Positions 50,792-60,614 of a DNA stretch of 64,000 nt are shown piece after piece. A program made the translations under genes and the position numbers. Source of the stretch: Halalkalibacter alkalisediminis (GTDB taxonomy: Bacteria; Bacillota; Bacilli; Bacillales; Bacillaceae_D). The notes below the pieces were generated by a model. The model had not been told where the DNA came from, did not search any database, and saw nothing but the letters and a program-made list of their open reading frames with translations. Position 1 is the stretch's first letter; each line of letters starts with the position of its first letter. The stretch covers positions 233,412 through 297,411 of the forward strand of contig NZ_JAQQWT010000003.1 in NCBI RefSeq assembly GCF_028610705.1. Reading direction: 5' to 3'.

Positions 50792-51905
50792 ATATAAATC
50801 TCTCTGGTTTACATGATTGTAATGGTTGATAGGGCTGTTTCTCATCAAGTAGGTCTGCTATAGCCACTGCTGTGATTGGACTAAGCAATATTCCATTTCG
50901 ATAATGTCCAGTTGCAAACACTACATGAGGAGCTTCTTCTATTTTACCAATTAGCGGGAAACCATCTTGAGTGGCAGGTCGTAATCCTGCCCACGTATGA
51001 AAAGGCGTTTCTTTTTCTAAAAATGGAAATACATGCTTGTTCCAGTTGGTTAAGCGAGCAATTCCTTTTTCCGTTACGTCGGTTTTAAATCCTGCAATGT
51101 CTTCAGAGGCTCCATTGACTAGAGTTCCATTTGCCTTTGGTACGAGGTAACCTTGACTTGTATAGACAATGTGTTTTACTTGATTCATTGGAATTTCGTA
51201 GGCACATATTTGCCCTCTGATTGGATATACTGGGATTCGAATCCCAAACGTTTCCTCCAATTCGCCCGACCACGCCCCCGAACAGACAATAAGTCGATCA
51301 CCACTAAATTCTTGACCCTCTTTCGCCTTCACAGTAATGGAATTTGCCCAATCCGTAACCGTCACTTGCTCGAGTTGTTCAACAATTACAACTCCATTTA
51401 TTCGACAAGCCGCTTCAAGTGCCTTCACATAATCAGGAGCAAAAACATGGCTTTCTTCAGGGTAGTACATAGCCGCCTTCACATCTTTGGCAAGTAACGG
51501 TTCCATCTTCCATAAACGCTCTCCTGAGATTAGTTCAGCTTCAGCTCCCCATTCGCGTTGCCAGGACTGTCTCGTTTCTAGTGCCAATACATCGGCATCA
51601 TGATAGACAGCATGAAGACTACCACTCTGTGCATACTCGAAATTCATTTGAGATATTTTTTTCACATCTGCTTGCCACTTGTTGTATAAACGTAAACTAT
51701 CTAGACATAACTTAAAGAAATCATCAGGATCTTCTCCAATTTCTGAAAAAGGAGCAAGCATTCCTGCAGCAGCTCCTGAGGCTTGTCCCCCACAAGTTGT
51801 TTTCTCTAAAACGGTAACATTGTAATTACGTCTGCTCAGCTCAAAGGCTGTAGCAAGACCAATTACTCCCCCCCCAAGAATCAGTACTCGTTCTTGCACA
51901 ATCAA
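50790..51905 (-). CDS. thiO: glycine oxidase ThiO
   Basis: FAD enzyme that oxidises glycine to the imine used in thiazole synthesis in aerobic Bacillus. The dinucleotide motif VLILGGGVIGLATAFEL is at residues 7-23, a GQASGAAAGMLAP segment follows near 40, and the C-terminal GHYRNGILLSP near 335 is typical. Length (371 aa) is normal. In B. subtilis thiO also lies beside thiS and thiG. Confidence 0.93.
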   Translation of the reverse strand: MIVQERVLILGGGVIGLATAFELSRRNYNVTVLEKTTCGGQASGAAAGMLAPFSEIGEDPDDFFKLCLDSLRLYNKWQADVKKISQMNFEYAQSGSLHAVYHDADVLALETRQSWQREWGAEAELISGERLWKMEPLLAKDVKAAMYYPEESHVFAPDYVKALEAACRINGVVIVEQLEQVTVTDWANSITVKAKEGQEFSGDRLIVCSGAWSGELEETFGIRIPVYPIRGQICAYEIPMNQVKHIVYTSQGYLVPKANGTLVNGASEDIAGFKTDVTEKGIARLTNWNKHVFPFLEKETPFHTWAGLRPATQDGFPLIGKIEEAPHVVFATGHYRNGILLSPITAVAIADLLDEKQPYQPLQSCKPERFI

Positions 51906-51925
51906 TCTCCCCCCTAGTGCTCTTT

Positions 51926-52711
51926 CTATTTTGAAACGTATGAAGCCAAACCACTACTTGCTGTAGCATATTTTTTCTTAGGAATTCGACCAGCTTCAAA
52001 AGATAGTCTTCCTGCCTCTATTGCATATTTCATTGCTCTAGCCATTTTAACTGGATCCTTTGCTTTTGCGACTGGTGTATTCATTAATACCCCATCTGCT
52101 CCGAGTTCCATCGCTTGAGCAATATCCATCGCTGAACCGAGTCCAGCATCCACAATAATTGGTACTTCAGCTTGTTCAACAATCAGTTGTAAATTATAAG
52201 GATTTAGGATTCCTAATCCTGTACCAATTGGGGCACCTCCAGGCATAACAGCAGCCGCCCCAGCACTCTCAAGCCTTTTACAAAGCACAGGGTCATCTGA
52301 TGTATAAGGTAAAACAACAAAACCTTCAGCTGCTAGTACTTCCGTTGCTTTTAATGTTTCAATTGGATCTGGGAGCAACGTTTTCTCATCCGCACTAATC
52401 TCTACCTTAATCCAGTCACTTAAGCCAGAAGCTTTTGCAAGTCTTGCGATCCGAATCGCTTCTTCTGCGGTTTTTGCACCTGATGTATTCGGCAAATAAG
52501 TAAAGGACATTCCTTCTAAATGTTGTAAAATTGCATCTTCATTCGGTGCACCAAGGTTTACTCGTCGTATTGCAAATGTTAATACCTCTGCTTCAGAAGC
52601 TTTGATTGCTTCATTTTGAACGAAAGGATTAGGATATCTTCCTGTCCCAAGAAAAAATCTCGATGATAGTTCTTTCCCAGCAATGGTTAACTTTTTATCT
52701 CTCATCATCAT
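51926..52711 (-). CDS. thiG: thiazole synthase ThiG
   Basis: Builds the thiazole ring from deoxyxylulose phosphate, dehydroglycine and ThiS thiocarboxylate. The sugar-binding blocks [14 protein letters not shown] near residue 50, [20 protein letters not shown] near 190 and the active-site lysine in WIKVEI near 100 are visible. It overlaps thiS by 4 bases; three consecutive ATGs follow a GGAGG site, and the second or third is the more likely start. Confidence 0.95.
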   Translation of the reverse strand: MMMRDKKLTIAGKELSSRFFLGTGRYPNPFVQNEAIKASEAEVLTFAIRRVNLGAPNEDAILQHLEGMSFTYLPNTSGAKTAEEAIRIARLAKASGLSDWIKVEISADEKTLLPDPIETLKATEVLAAEGFVVLPYTSDDPVLCKRLESAGAAAVMPGGAPIGTGLGILNPYNLQLIVEQAEVPIIVDAGLGSAMDIAQAMELGADGVLMNTPVAKAKDPVKMARAMKYAIEAGRLSFEAGRIPKKKYATASSGLASYVSK

Positions 52712-52905
52712 CCACCTCCAACAAATTGTACAAGTTCAATTTTCATTCCATCACTTAATTGTGTTTCTTCCCAGCTAGAACGTTCAACAATTATACCATC
52801 CACTTCAGTAATAACGAGATGGGGCTCAAGACCAAAGTGTGTAACGACCTCAGCTAAATTGGCAACCACTATCTCATGTGCTTCTCCATTAATAAATAAC
52901 CTCAT
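52708..52905 (-). CDS. thiS: sulfur carrier ThiS
   Basis: A 65-aa ubiquitin-fold carrier that ends in the required Gly-Gly (VQFVGGG). The C-terminal glycine would be adenylated by ThiF, but no thiF is in this operon, so a ThiF or MoeB must be encoded elsewhere. Coupled to thiG by overlap. Confidence 0.93.
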   Translation of the reverse strand: MRLFINGEAHEIVVANLAEVVTHFGLEPHLVITEVDGIIVERSSWEETQLSDGMKIELVQFVGGG

Positions 52906-52908
52906 TGT

Positions 52909-53535
52909 TCATTCTCCCTTTTCAGATAGAATTTTTGTGAAAGTTTTGCAAACTCCCTTAATGTCTTCTGCTCCAACAATCTCACTAATCATACAAATTC
53001 TTGTTGCACCTGCTTCTAGCACTTGATCAACGTTATGCAATTTAATTCCACCAATTGCAACAAACGGAATCGTTATTTCATTAGAAACTTGATTGATATA
53101 AGTAGTCGTTACAGGATCAACCACATCCACTTTGCTATTTGTATGGAAGATCGGACCAACGCCGATGTAATCTGCACCACCAGCTTCAGCTTCACGAGCT
53201 TCTTCAATTTTATGTGTTGAAATTCCTATAATTTTATCTCCAACAATTTTTCTAGCTTCAGCGAGTGGCAAATCATCTTGACCAATATGAATACCATCTG
53301 CATCAACTGCAAGCGAAACATCAATGTGATCATTGACGATAAAAGTTACACCATACTTATGTGTTAACTCTCTCAACGCCTTAGCTTTTTGTAGAATCTC
53401 TCGTTTACTACTTGTTTTATCACGAAGTTGAATAATATCAACACCGCCCAGGATCGCTTGCTCCATCACTTCAATTAAATCACGACCTTGGTGAAACTCT
53501 TCTCCTGTAATCGCATATAACTTAAACTCTTTCAT
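52909..53535 (-). CDS. thiE: thiamine phosphate synthase ThiE
   Basis: Joins the pyrimidine and thiazole halves. QLRDKTSSKREIL near residue 37, FIVNDHIDVSLAVDADGIHI around 70 and GVGPIF near 130 are the conserved phosphate- and pyrophosphate-binding blocks. The start at 53535 (MKEFKLYAITG) has AAAGGTGG eight bases upstream; the GTG four codons earlier is embedded in the site region. First gene of the operon behind the TPP riboswitch. Confidence 0.95.
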   Translation of the reverse strand: MKEFKLYAITGEEFHQGRDLIEVMEQAILGGVDIIQLRDKTSSKREILQKAKALRELTHKYGVTFIVNDHIDVSLAVDADGIHIGQDDLPLAEARKIVGDKIIGISTHKIEEAREAEAGGADYIGVGPIFHTNSKVDVVDPVTTTYINQVSNEITIPFVAIGGIKLHNVDQVLEAGATRICMISEIVGAEDIKGVCKTFTKILSEKGE

Positions 53536-53625
53536 GTTGTATTCCACCTTTATCGGTAATATGTATATTCAAGAAGGTCAAGTCCATAGCATGCTTTTCA
53601 AGCGGTAATCTTTCACCTTTAACAT

Positions 53626-53658
53626 GAAAAAAACCGTATCCGAACGAACGGAATACGG
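53626..53658 (-). terminator. riboswitch-controlled terminator before thiE
   Basis: CCGTATCC and GGAATACGG arms on the plus strand, followed on the minus strand by seven T. It is the expression platform of the TPP riboswitch. Confidence 0.85.
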
Positions 53659-53664
53659 CTGCGA

Positions 53665-53757
53665 CGACTTCCCTACGCTGGCGTGATCCAGATCAGGTAT
53701 GAGGGTAAAAGGAATTCCTTTTTCTCAGTCCATCCACATGGACACCCCTAGTCTTGA
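53665..53757 (-). promoter_or_regulatory. TPP riboswitch (THI box)
   Basis: The minus strand shows the universal elements in order: GACTAGGGGTGTCC, GACTGAGA, ACCTGATCTGGAT and CCAGCGTAGGGAAGT. Together with the following terminator it should switch thiESGOD off when thiamine pyrophosphate is bound. Confidence 0.95.
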
Positions 53758-53832
53758 AAATACTACTAGTTATTACTTTCATTATGACAGACTCTTCTTA
53801 AAAATCAAGAGGTGAAACTTTATGATCTTACG

Positions 53833-54951
53833 CTATTCATTATCCCAGACAGGAATAAGCACGCCCTCACTAAGGTCCAACACGTCTTCAAATCGTTCTC
53901 CTATCAGAAGACTAGACCCACCAGGTGAAATGGAAATGGGGACATGACGCTCTAGCGTTGTTAATTTCGTCTCAGAATCTGCATATACATTATAGGCAAT
54001 TAAATCATATCCATCTGTGTAGGTAATGAAATCACCACTCGTTTTAGGCCGTAAAAAGTAGAAAATTCCATTTTCATTGTCATATGTGTAAAATGGAATC
54101 CACCATTGTTCTGAGTAAGTGTTCAAGATTGGGACTTCTATTTGTCTGAACTTTTCTTTATCATCATAAAATTTATAAACAGAATAAAGATCATAGTCGG
54201 TTTCTACTGATATGGATAAGGATAAACCATCTGAAAAACTCGTATAAGCAATGACATCCTCTTTCCACAATTCAGTTTCCCCTGTTTCTACATTGGCTCG
54301 GTAAAGGGGAGCCCTGAAACTAGGTTCTAACTCATCCCAATTCAAATATGCAACTGAATCAGCGGAAATCCATTGGATGTAAGATTGTTCTAAATATATT
54401 TGGTTGATTTGTTCCTCTTCAACATTCACAAAATAGGTCTCAAAATTCCAATCGGGTAAGTACGCTGTTAAGATGAAAGAAACAGGTTCATATTCATTCC
54501 AATAAACAGAATAATCTTCACCAAAATCCCTAATCGTTAATTTCTGTTCCCCTTGTTTATCTACGATGACGATTTCAGATTGATCTAATTCATTTATAAC
54601 ATGTAACGCAAATAACGAATGATCAACATTTGCAATAACATTTACAATCCAACCCTTCATCTCAAAAAAGACGGAAGATTCTCCTGTAAAAAGATGGTGT
54701 TTATGTATCGTTGATCCTTCTATGTCTTCCTCTAAAAACAATATAGTCTCATCATCAAACCAGTTCATAACCTCTACGACTCGAGCATTTTCATCTACAG
54801 GTATGATAGCTGATCCAACAAAAAATGAATGAGGTATATCTCGCTTTACTGGTGATTCAATCAGACTTTTCGGTAAAGGCTGACTTTCAAGTGGGGTTTG
54901 AGTACACGCTGTTACTGTTAATAATACTACTATTAAAATTACCTTTTTCAC
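53833..54951 (-). CDS. yqgU: lipoprotein, YqgU-like
   Basis: MKKVILIVVLLTVTAC is a lipoprotein signal with the cysteine at residue 16. The mature 356 residues consist of repeated beta segments (WFDDETILFLEED, EMKGWIVNVIANVDH, YIQWISADSVAYL) that suggest a beta-propeller. The neighbourhood (glcK, yqgQ, gluP) is that of the yqg cluster, which makes YqgU the likely identity; the symbol rests mainly on synteny. Function unknown. Confidence 0.7.
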   Translation of the reverse strand: MKKVILIVVLLTVTACTQTPLESQPLPKSLIESPVKRDIPHSFFVGSAIIPVDENARVVEVMNWFDDETILFLEEDIEGSTIHKHHLFTGESSVFFEMKGWIVNVIANVDHSLFALHVINELDQSEIVIVDKQGEQKLTIRDFGEDYSVYWNEYEPVSFILTAYLPDWNFETYFVNVEEEQINQIYLEQSYIQWISADSVAYLNWDELEPSFRAPLYRANVETGETELWKEDVIAYTSFSDGLSLSISVETDYDLYSVYKFYDDKEKFRQIEVPILNTYSEQWWIPFYTYDNENGIFYFLRPKTSGDFITYTDGYDLIAYNVYADSETKLTTLERHVPISISPGGSSLLIGERFEDVLDLSEGVLIPVWDNE

Positions 54952-55219
54952 AGCCTCAACCCCTTTTCTTTGTCTATTGCTATTATTTGTAACTACCTAA
55001 TATATTAGACGGATGACTAACCGTAAATGTTTCAAATTCATCAAAAAAACTCAAAAAAAAGATCACTCAACCGATTCTCTAAAGAATTACATTATAGCGC
55101 GAAACTGAACCGTTTTGCACTACTTTTCATTCTAAAGAATAAGCAAGTTGAGTCATCTATTTAATTTATAGCCATATGTTGCTTAAATTTATCATAATCG
55201 GTTCTTTTTCTTAAAACTT

Positions 55220-56638
55220 TCATTTCCCTTGTATAAAACGAGCACCAGCTATGCCAGGATTGGTCATTTCTTTAGGATCCAAAATTTCATTTAGCTCTTC
55301 TTCTGACAAAATCCCACGTTCAAGACAAATTTCTCTTACTGGCCGATTCGATTTAATCGCTTCTTTCGCTACCCTAGATGCTACCTCATATCCAACATGC
55401 GGGTTAATAGCCGTAATAATTCCCACGCTTCTTTCAACAAGCTCACGACAGTGATCGATATTAGCTGTCAATCCTTCAATGGCATAGTCTTTAAAGACCC
55501 GAATACCATTTTGTAAAATCGAGAAAGATTGTAATAAGTTGAATACTAAAACAGGCTCCATAACGTTAAGTTCAAGTTGGCCTGCTTCTGATGCTAAACA
55601 GATCGTGTGATCATTACCAATCACTTGAAACGAAATTTGATTAATTACTTCACACATCACTGGGTTCACTTTCCCTGGCATAATAGAAGAACCAGGTTGT
55701 CTCGAAGGCAAATTAATTTCATTAAAACCTGTTCGAGGTCCTGAACTCATCAACCTTAAGTCATTTGCTATTTTCGATAAATTAATGGCTGTAATTTTTA
55801 AAGCGCTTGATACTTCTGTATAAGCATCCGTATTTTGAGTCGCATCAATAAGATTTTCAGCCGTTTTAAATGGATAGCCGGTTATATCCGCTAAATACTT
55901 AGCTACCTTTTTAATGTACTCAGGCTTAGCATTCAAACCAGTACCTACAGCTGTAGCCCCCATGTTCACTTCGTATAAATGATCAACTGATCGTTTAATT
56001 CGTCCAAGGTCACGTGTCAACACACGACGATAAGCACCAAACTCTTGTCCTAACCGAATTGGTACTGCGTCTTGAAGGTGAGTTCTACCCATTTTAAGAA
56101 CATCATCAAATTCCAATTCTTTTGCTTTCATTGCATCAATCAGCTTTTCTAATTCTTTCGTCAAACCATCGGCTAATCGGAGAGCCGAAATATGAATAGC
56201 TGTAGGAAACGCATCATTAGTCGATTGAGCCATGTTAACATGTGTATTAGGACTTACTCGGATGTACTCGCCTTTTTGACCACCTAGCAATTCAATTGCA
56301 CGATTAGCTATGACTTCATTTGCATTCATGTTAAACGAAGTCCCGGCTCCTCCTTGAATGGCATCAACAATAAAATAATCGTTAAAATTTCCATTAACCA
56401 CTTCTTCTGCAGCCTCAATGATTGCGTCTGCTATGTTCACTTGTAGAACGCCCACATCCCGATTAGCCATTGCTGCTGCTTTTTTGACGTAACCAAAAGC
56501 TCGAATAAGCTCAGGATGAGGAGGGTATCCTGTAATTGGGAAGTTTTCCCTTGCACGCATCGTTTGAATACCGTAATAGGCTTCCTTAGGTACTCGCTTT
56601 TCTCCAATTAGATCTCGTTCTGTTCTAAATTCTGACAT
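55220..56638 (-). CDS. aspA: aspartate ammonia-lyase (aspartase)
   Basis: Reversible deamination of aspartate to fumarate. The fumarase/aspartase signature GSSIMPGKVNPVM is near residue 318, with MGRTHLQDAVPIRLGQE near 187. The N-terminal RDLIGEKRVPKEAYYGIQTM fits aspartase better than fumarase. At 472 aa the length is normal. In B. subtilis it is ansB elsewhere in the chromosome, so its place inside the yqg region is a local rearrangement. Confidence 0.92.
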   Translation of the reverse strand: MSEFRTERDLIGEKRVPKEAYYGIQTMRARENFPITGYPPHPELIRAFGYVKKAAAMANRDVGVLQVNIADAIIEAAEEVVNGNFNDYFIVDAIQGGAGTSFNMNANEVIANRAIELLGGQKGEYIRVSPNTHVNMAQSTNDAFPTAIHISALRLADGLTKELEKLIDAMKAKELEFDDVLKMGRTHLQDAVPIRLGQEFGAYRRVLTRDLGRIKRSVDHLYEVNMGATAVGTGLNAKPEYIKKVAKYLADITGYPFKTAENLIDATQNTDAYTEVSSALKITAINLSKIANDLRLMSSGPRTGFNEINLPSRQPGSSIMPGKVNPVMCEVINQISFQVIGNDHTICLASEAGQLELNVMEPVLVFNLLQSFSILQNGIRVFKDYAIEGLTANIDHCRELVERSVGIITAINPHVGYEVASRVAKEAIKSNRPVREICLERGILSEEELNEILDPKEMTNPGIAGARFIQGK

Positions 56639-56716
56639 TCAATTTTGTCTCCTTTATGATGAAGCTCGCTGCTATTTTCATCTTTATTATATGTACCTTA
56701 AAAAACTAACGTTACC

Positions 56717-57676
56717 CTAAACCTGCTTTGCAAGCCAAGCCCCACCGATGACTCCTGCATCATTGCCTAAAGTCGCAATTTTAAATTCGCAACCTTCTGC
56801 CACTCGAGCTAGTGCAAATCGTTTGAACTGTTCTTCAAGTGGTCCTAATAAAAGTGAGCCTGCCTTTGAGACTCCACCACCTAAAACAATTTTCTCCGGG
56901 TTTAGGGCAATGGCGAGGTTAGCTAGTGCCAGACCTAGGTGGAAACTCACCTCTTCAATTACCTTATTTCCAAGCTTGTCCCCTTTTTCTGCAGCTTCAA
57001 AAACATCTTTAGATGAGATCGTAGCACGCTGATCATAAGTTGCTTTTAAGACACTCTCAGGATAATCCGCAAGTTTTTCAACTGCAAGCCTCGCTATGCC
57101 TGTAGCAGATGCAATCGTTTCTAGGCAACCGGTTTTTCCGCAGTTACAAGCTGCTCCACCCTCTGGAACTGAAGTATAATGGCCAATTTCTCCAGCCATT
57201 CCATTCACTCCGTGTAGGATCTGTCCATTCGTAATAATCCCTCCACCTACACCCGTACCAAGAGTTACACATAGAAGATTTTTCGCACCATCACCGGCAC
57301 CTGTCCACATCTCACCGAGAGCTGCAATATTGGCATCATTATCTACCGTTACAGTAAGACCTGTCTTTTCCTCAAGTTGTTCTTTTAAAGGAAAATCGAC
57401 CCAACCAATATTAACCGCTTGATAAATGAAGCCATTTTCCATATTAATAAACCCAGGGGCACCTAGCCCTATTGAAACTAATATGTCCTTTTCTTCGCCT
57501 AGTTCCTTGCACTTTTCTTCTATTGCTTGTGCTATATCACTAGTAATGTGCTTTCCCTCATCTATTTTATTCGTTGGTATTTCCCATTTTGTTACAATTT
57601 CACCTTTAGCTGTAACAAAGGCCATTTTTATGGTTGTACCCCCAATATCAACACCAACATACCAATTCTTTTTCAT
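56717..57676 (-). CDS. glcK: glucokinase GlcK (ROK family)
   Basis: Phosphorylates free glucose. VGVDIGGTTIKMAF at residues 8-21 binds ATP phosphate, GTGVGGGI near 141 is the second loop and CNCGKTGCLE near 181 is the ROK zinc site. No helix-turn-helix is present, so it is an enzyme, not a NagC-type repressor. It overlaps yqgQ by 4 bases, exactly as in B. subtilis. Confidence 0.95.
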   Translation of the reverse strand: MKKNWYVGVDIGGTTIKMAFVTAKGEIVTKWEIPTNKIDEGKHITSDIAQAIEEKCKELGEEKDILVSIGLGAPGFINMENGFIYQAVNIGWVDFPLKEQLEEKTGLTVTVDNDANIAALGEMWTGAGDGAKNLLCVTLGTGVGGGIITNGQILHGVNGMAGEIGHYTSVPEGGAACNCGKTGCLETIASATGIARLAVEKLADYPESVLKATYDQRATISSKDVFEAAEKGDKLGNKVIEEVSFHLGLALANLAIALNPEKIVLGGGVSKAGSLLLGPLEEQFKRFALARVAEGCEFKIATLGNDAGVIGGAWLAKQV

Positions 57677-57879
57677 GTCTCTCCACCCTTAACTTTGTTT
57701 ACTTTTTCGTTTCGTAAAATGAGTAACCCTTGCTGAAATTGATAAACATCGATTAATTTCATTTCGTACAGTTCACGCAACTCGTCCTCCATTAGCAAAA
57801 GATCAAAAGAACGGTCGCGTGTATAAATAATAGTACCATGCTTTTTTAGCAGTTGCCCTATGTCATACATTGTTTTCAT
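57673..57879 (-). CDS. yqgQ: YqgQ family protein (DUF910)
   Basis: A 68-aa three-helix protein beginning MKTMYDIGQLLKKHGTIIYT, the usual YqgQ pattern; it always precedes glcK in Bacillus. Related structures suggest nucleic-acid binding, but no function is known. Confidence 0.88.
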   Translation of the reverse strand: MKTMYDIGQLLKKHGTIIYTRDRSFDLLLMEDELRELYEMKLIDVYQFQQGLLILRNEKVNKVKGGET

Positions 57880-57897
57880 AAGCCCACCTCTGTCTTA

Positions 57898-58410
57898 TTA
57901 TAACAGCTTCAATACGGATACGAAAAGTAGCCAAATAAGAGGAGTGAAAGCTGAGGAAGAATGGCGCCATAAAGCTTGTCGGATTTGCATTTGCATGTAG
58001 ATTCCTAAGGCCAGTGCTGCAGTAAATAATACTCCTGCCGCTATCGTAAAAAAGGTTCTAAATTCAAGTAGGCCCCATTCTACACCCATGAAGAAAAACA
58101 GTAACGCCAAGACACTAATTAAAATACGATCTTCTGGATGAAAGAATCCCAAAGTGGGATGATACCGGCTAAAGCAAGCAACAATAAATAAAATAGCTAG
58201 AATGGACAAGAGGATTTCAACGACTCTAATAGCCAACCAACCAGTTATAAACATTCCCGAGATCATTCCTATATAACATAAAAATAAGAAAAATAAAGAA
58301 AATAAGAAAAGGTGAAGCGGCTTAACTGGTTCCCGTGGAGCAGCTAATAGACCACCTATTGTTAGCCCCAATGTGAAGACAAACACTAAAATAATCATGA
58401 TTAACCACAT
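57898..58410 (-). CDS. membrane protein of unknown function, 170 aa
   Basis: Five hydrophobic segments (about residues 3-22, 33-55, 60-80, 92-110 and 118-140) with short loops and no charged catalytic residues. It lies 18 bases before yqgQ and may be co-transcribed. Family not recognised. Confidence 0.7.
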   Translation of the reverse strand: MWLIMIILVFVFTLGLTIGGLLAAPREPVKPLHLFLFSLFFLFLCYIGMISGMFITGWLAIRVVEILLSILAILFIVACFSRYHPTLGFFHPEDRILISVLALLFFFMGVEWGLLEFRTFFTIAAGVLFTAALALGIYMQMQIRQALWRHSSSAFTPLIWLLFVSVLKLL

Positions 58411-58561
58411 GATGAAACACCATCCTTTTTAGATGCTTTTTTACGAAACCTACGCTTGAAAAACGTATGAAAGATCACAGCGCTAGTTGCCTGTTATGGT
58501 ATGATATGTATGTCTTAAGTAAAAAAGAAGGACAAAGTACAGCTTGAGAAGAGGGAAAATA

Positions 58562-58960
58562 ATGACTGAAAAAGTTCAAGATATCATTGACCGTGCAATA
58601 TACGGTTCTTTAGAAATTAGACCTGAGGAAAGAAATTTATTTTTAACTACTATATTAGAACGAATTCATATTGCATTAACCAAAAAACAAGTTATTCATA
58701 AAGGGATGTATTCAGAAGTCTTGGATATTCTGAAGAAAAAATCCAATATACACCTGTATGTGAATGGAGATCTAAATTACAGCAATTATTCCAATTACAT
58801 TCAAGAAGCAAGCAAACTAGGTGTACGTTTTACCATTGTGACACCTCAGAAAAAGACTCCATTCGGACTTGTTGTAGCAGATGATTCTCGAGCTGTCGAT
58901 CAGGCAAATATTTTTATTAAAGATGATCTATATGAGCGAGAAATGGAAGAGCAATTGTAA
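58562..58960 (+). CDS. yueI: YueI family protein (DUF1694)
   Basis: A 132-aa cytoplasmic protein. The pattern YGSLEIRPEERNLFL, then RIHIALTKKQV and FTIVTPQKKTPFGLVVADD agree with B. subtilis YueI along the whole chain. The ATG at 58562 is preferred over the TTG six codons before it. Function unknown; its usual B. subtilis neighbours are not here. Confidence 0.88.
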   Translation: MTEKVQDIIDRAIYGSLEIRPEERNLFLTTILERIHIALTKKQVIHKGMYSEVLDILKKKSNIHLYVNGDLNYSNYSNYIQEASKLGVRFTIVTPQKKTPFGLVVADDSRAVDQANIFIKDDLYEREMEEQL

Positions 58961-59002
58961 AATGTAAAGAAGGTGACTCATTTGAGTCACCTTCTTTACA
59001 TT
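58961..59002. terminator. bidirectional terminator between yueI and spoVAF
   Basis: A perfect 20-bp stem (58961-58980 with 58983-59002) with A/T flanks serves both convergent genes. Confidence 0.85.
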
Positions 59003-59024
59003 TGATATTGCTCCATCGAGTTTA

Positions 59025-60488
59025 TTATCGATCTGGGTCATTCGGATGTACGACGGTTGGTCTACGTTTTTTAACAGGCATGGAAACACGGAAGAAAACA
59101 TCACGTAAGGCAGATGCATTAAAAGGAATAAATGGCCACATATAAGGCGTTCCTAAAGCTTTTAAATGTACTAACATTAACAGCCAAACGGTTACCCCTA
59201 TCATAAATCCAGGTAAACCAAAAATCGCTGTACTAATTAATAAAGCAACTCGAATTAATCGGTTTGCTAGACTCATCTCATAACTTGGAGTTGCAAATGT
59301 TCCAACTGCTGCGACAGCTAAGTATAAAACCACTTCAGGTGAAAACAATCCGACGTTGATTGCTACATCACCAATTAATAGAGCTGCGACAAGACCCAGA
59401 GCAGTGGCAAGGGCATTAGGAGTATGAATCGCAGCCATCCTCAGCATTTCTATTCCAACCTCAGCAGCTAAAAATTGAATATAAAGGGGTACGGTTCCTT
59501 CTTCTTCCGCACCAATAAAATCAAGAGTATGAGGACCTAATTGATCATTGGTTGCTACTAAATACCACATAGGGATTAAAAATAGTGATGCCCATACAGC
59601 GATGTACCGAACAAACCTTAATGCAGTTCCGACTAGTGGCTTTTGCCGGTATTCCTCTGCGTGCTGCATATGATGCCAAAATGTTGTCGGCGAAATCATC
59701 ACACTTGGGGAACCATCGACCATAATGATAACATGCCCCTCTAGTAAGTGAGTAGCTGCAACATCGGGTCTTTCCGTATAGCGCACCATAGGGTAAGGAT
59801 TATAATTATGGTCAAAGATAAATTCCTCTATCGTCTTATCTCCCATTGGCAACCCATCTGTATCAATTTTAGCGAGTGACTCTTTAATTTTATGAACGAT
59901 ATCTTGATCAGCAATATCTGCGATGTATGTAATTGCCAAGTCTGATTTAGACCGTCGTCCTACTGAAACATATTCGACTTTCATCGTCTTATCACGTATT
60001 CGTCTTCTCATCAGTGCAGCATTCATCACGAGTGTTTCGACAAACCCATCCTTTGATCCTCGAATCACCTTTTCAGTATCTGGTTCCTCCGGTCCACGTA
60101 CTGGATATTCGCGCGTGTCGACTAAAATGACTTTATCTAGACCTTCCACAACTAAAGCTGCTGGCCCTGCAAGAACTTGATCTACTACATTATCTAAGTC
60201 ATCAGTTGTTTCTATTTCTGCATAAGGGATATGATGTTTAATTAATTTATCTAACGGTCGATCTGCTAGATCTGATGCTTTCATGATACGTAATTCACGT
60301 TGAATTTGAGTAATTGCCTGATCTTTCCCGAAACCATCAACTAGAAATAGCGACATTTCGCGGTCAGCATGTTCAAGCTCCAAATGAATTAAATCAAAAC
60401 TTGTATCTACATCTAATTCTTTCTTTAGAAATTCAACATTTTGTTTGTAGATGATCGTTACTGGGTTTTTTATATCTTTTTTGCTCAT
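59025..60488 (-). CDS. spoVAF: SpoVAF, GerA-family spore membrane protein
   Basis: Inner spore-membrane protein of the GerA A-subunit family, 487 aa. The soluble N-terminal half includes REYPVRGPEEPDTEKVIRGS and GFVETLVMNAALMRRRIRD; the second half has about five membrane segments (IHTPNALATALGL, then IGDVAINVGLFSPEVVLY) and ends with RRPTVVHPNDPDR, as in SpoVAF. SpoVAF normally closes the spoVA operon, where it supports SpoVAEA and germination. Here it stands alone. GGAGGTGACG precedes the ATG. Confidence 0.92.
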   Translation of the reverse strand: MSKKDIKNPVTIIYKQNVEFLKKELDVDTSFDLIHLELEHADREMSLFLVDGFGKDQAITQIQRELRIMKASDLADRPLDKLIKHHIPYAEIETTDDLDNVVDQVLAGPAALVVEGLDKVILVDTREYPVRGPEEPDTEKVIRGSKDGFVETLVMNAALMRRRIRDKTMKVEYVSVGRRSKSDLAITYIADIADQDIVHKIKESLAKIDTDGLPMGDKTIEEFIFDHNYNPYPMVRYTERPDVAATHLLEGHVIIMVDGSPSVMISPTTFWHHMQHAEEYRQKPLVGTALRFVRYIAVWASLFLIPMWYLVATNDQLGPHTLDFIGAEEEGTVPLYIQFLAAEVGIEMLRMAAIHTPNALATALGLVAALLIGDVAINVGLFSPEVVLYLAVAAVGTFATPSYEMSLANRLIRVALLISTAIFGLPGFMIGVTVWLLMLVHLKALGTPYMWPFIPFNASALRDVFFRVSMPVKKRRPTVVHPNDPDR

Positions 60489-60614
60489 CCTTCGTCACCT
60501 CCAATTGTTTTACATTATTTGCTTCAGGTTCTAATTCCATGCATCGATCATGCATATTGCCTTTTTGAGTGACATATAAATGGTGCAAATAGTTTGTCCA
60601 TTGGAGGGACTAGT

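Noticed and set aside
60489-60593. Possible SigG promoter before spoVAF or the divergent gene
   Set aside because: GCATA/GCATG-like -35 boxes exist, but spacing and -10 boxes fit poorly on both strands.
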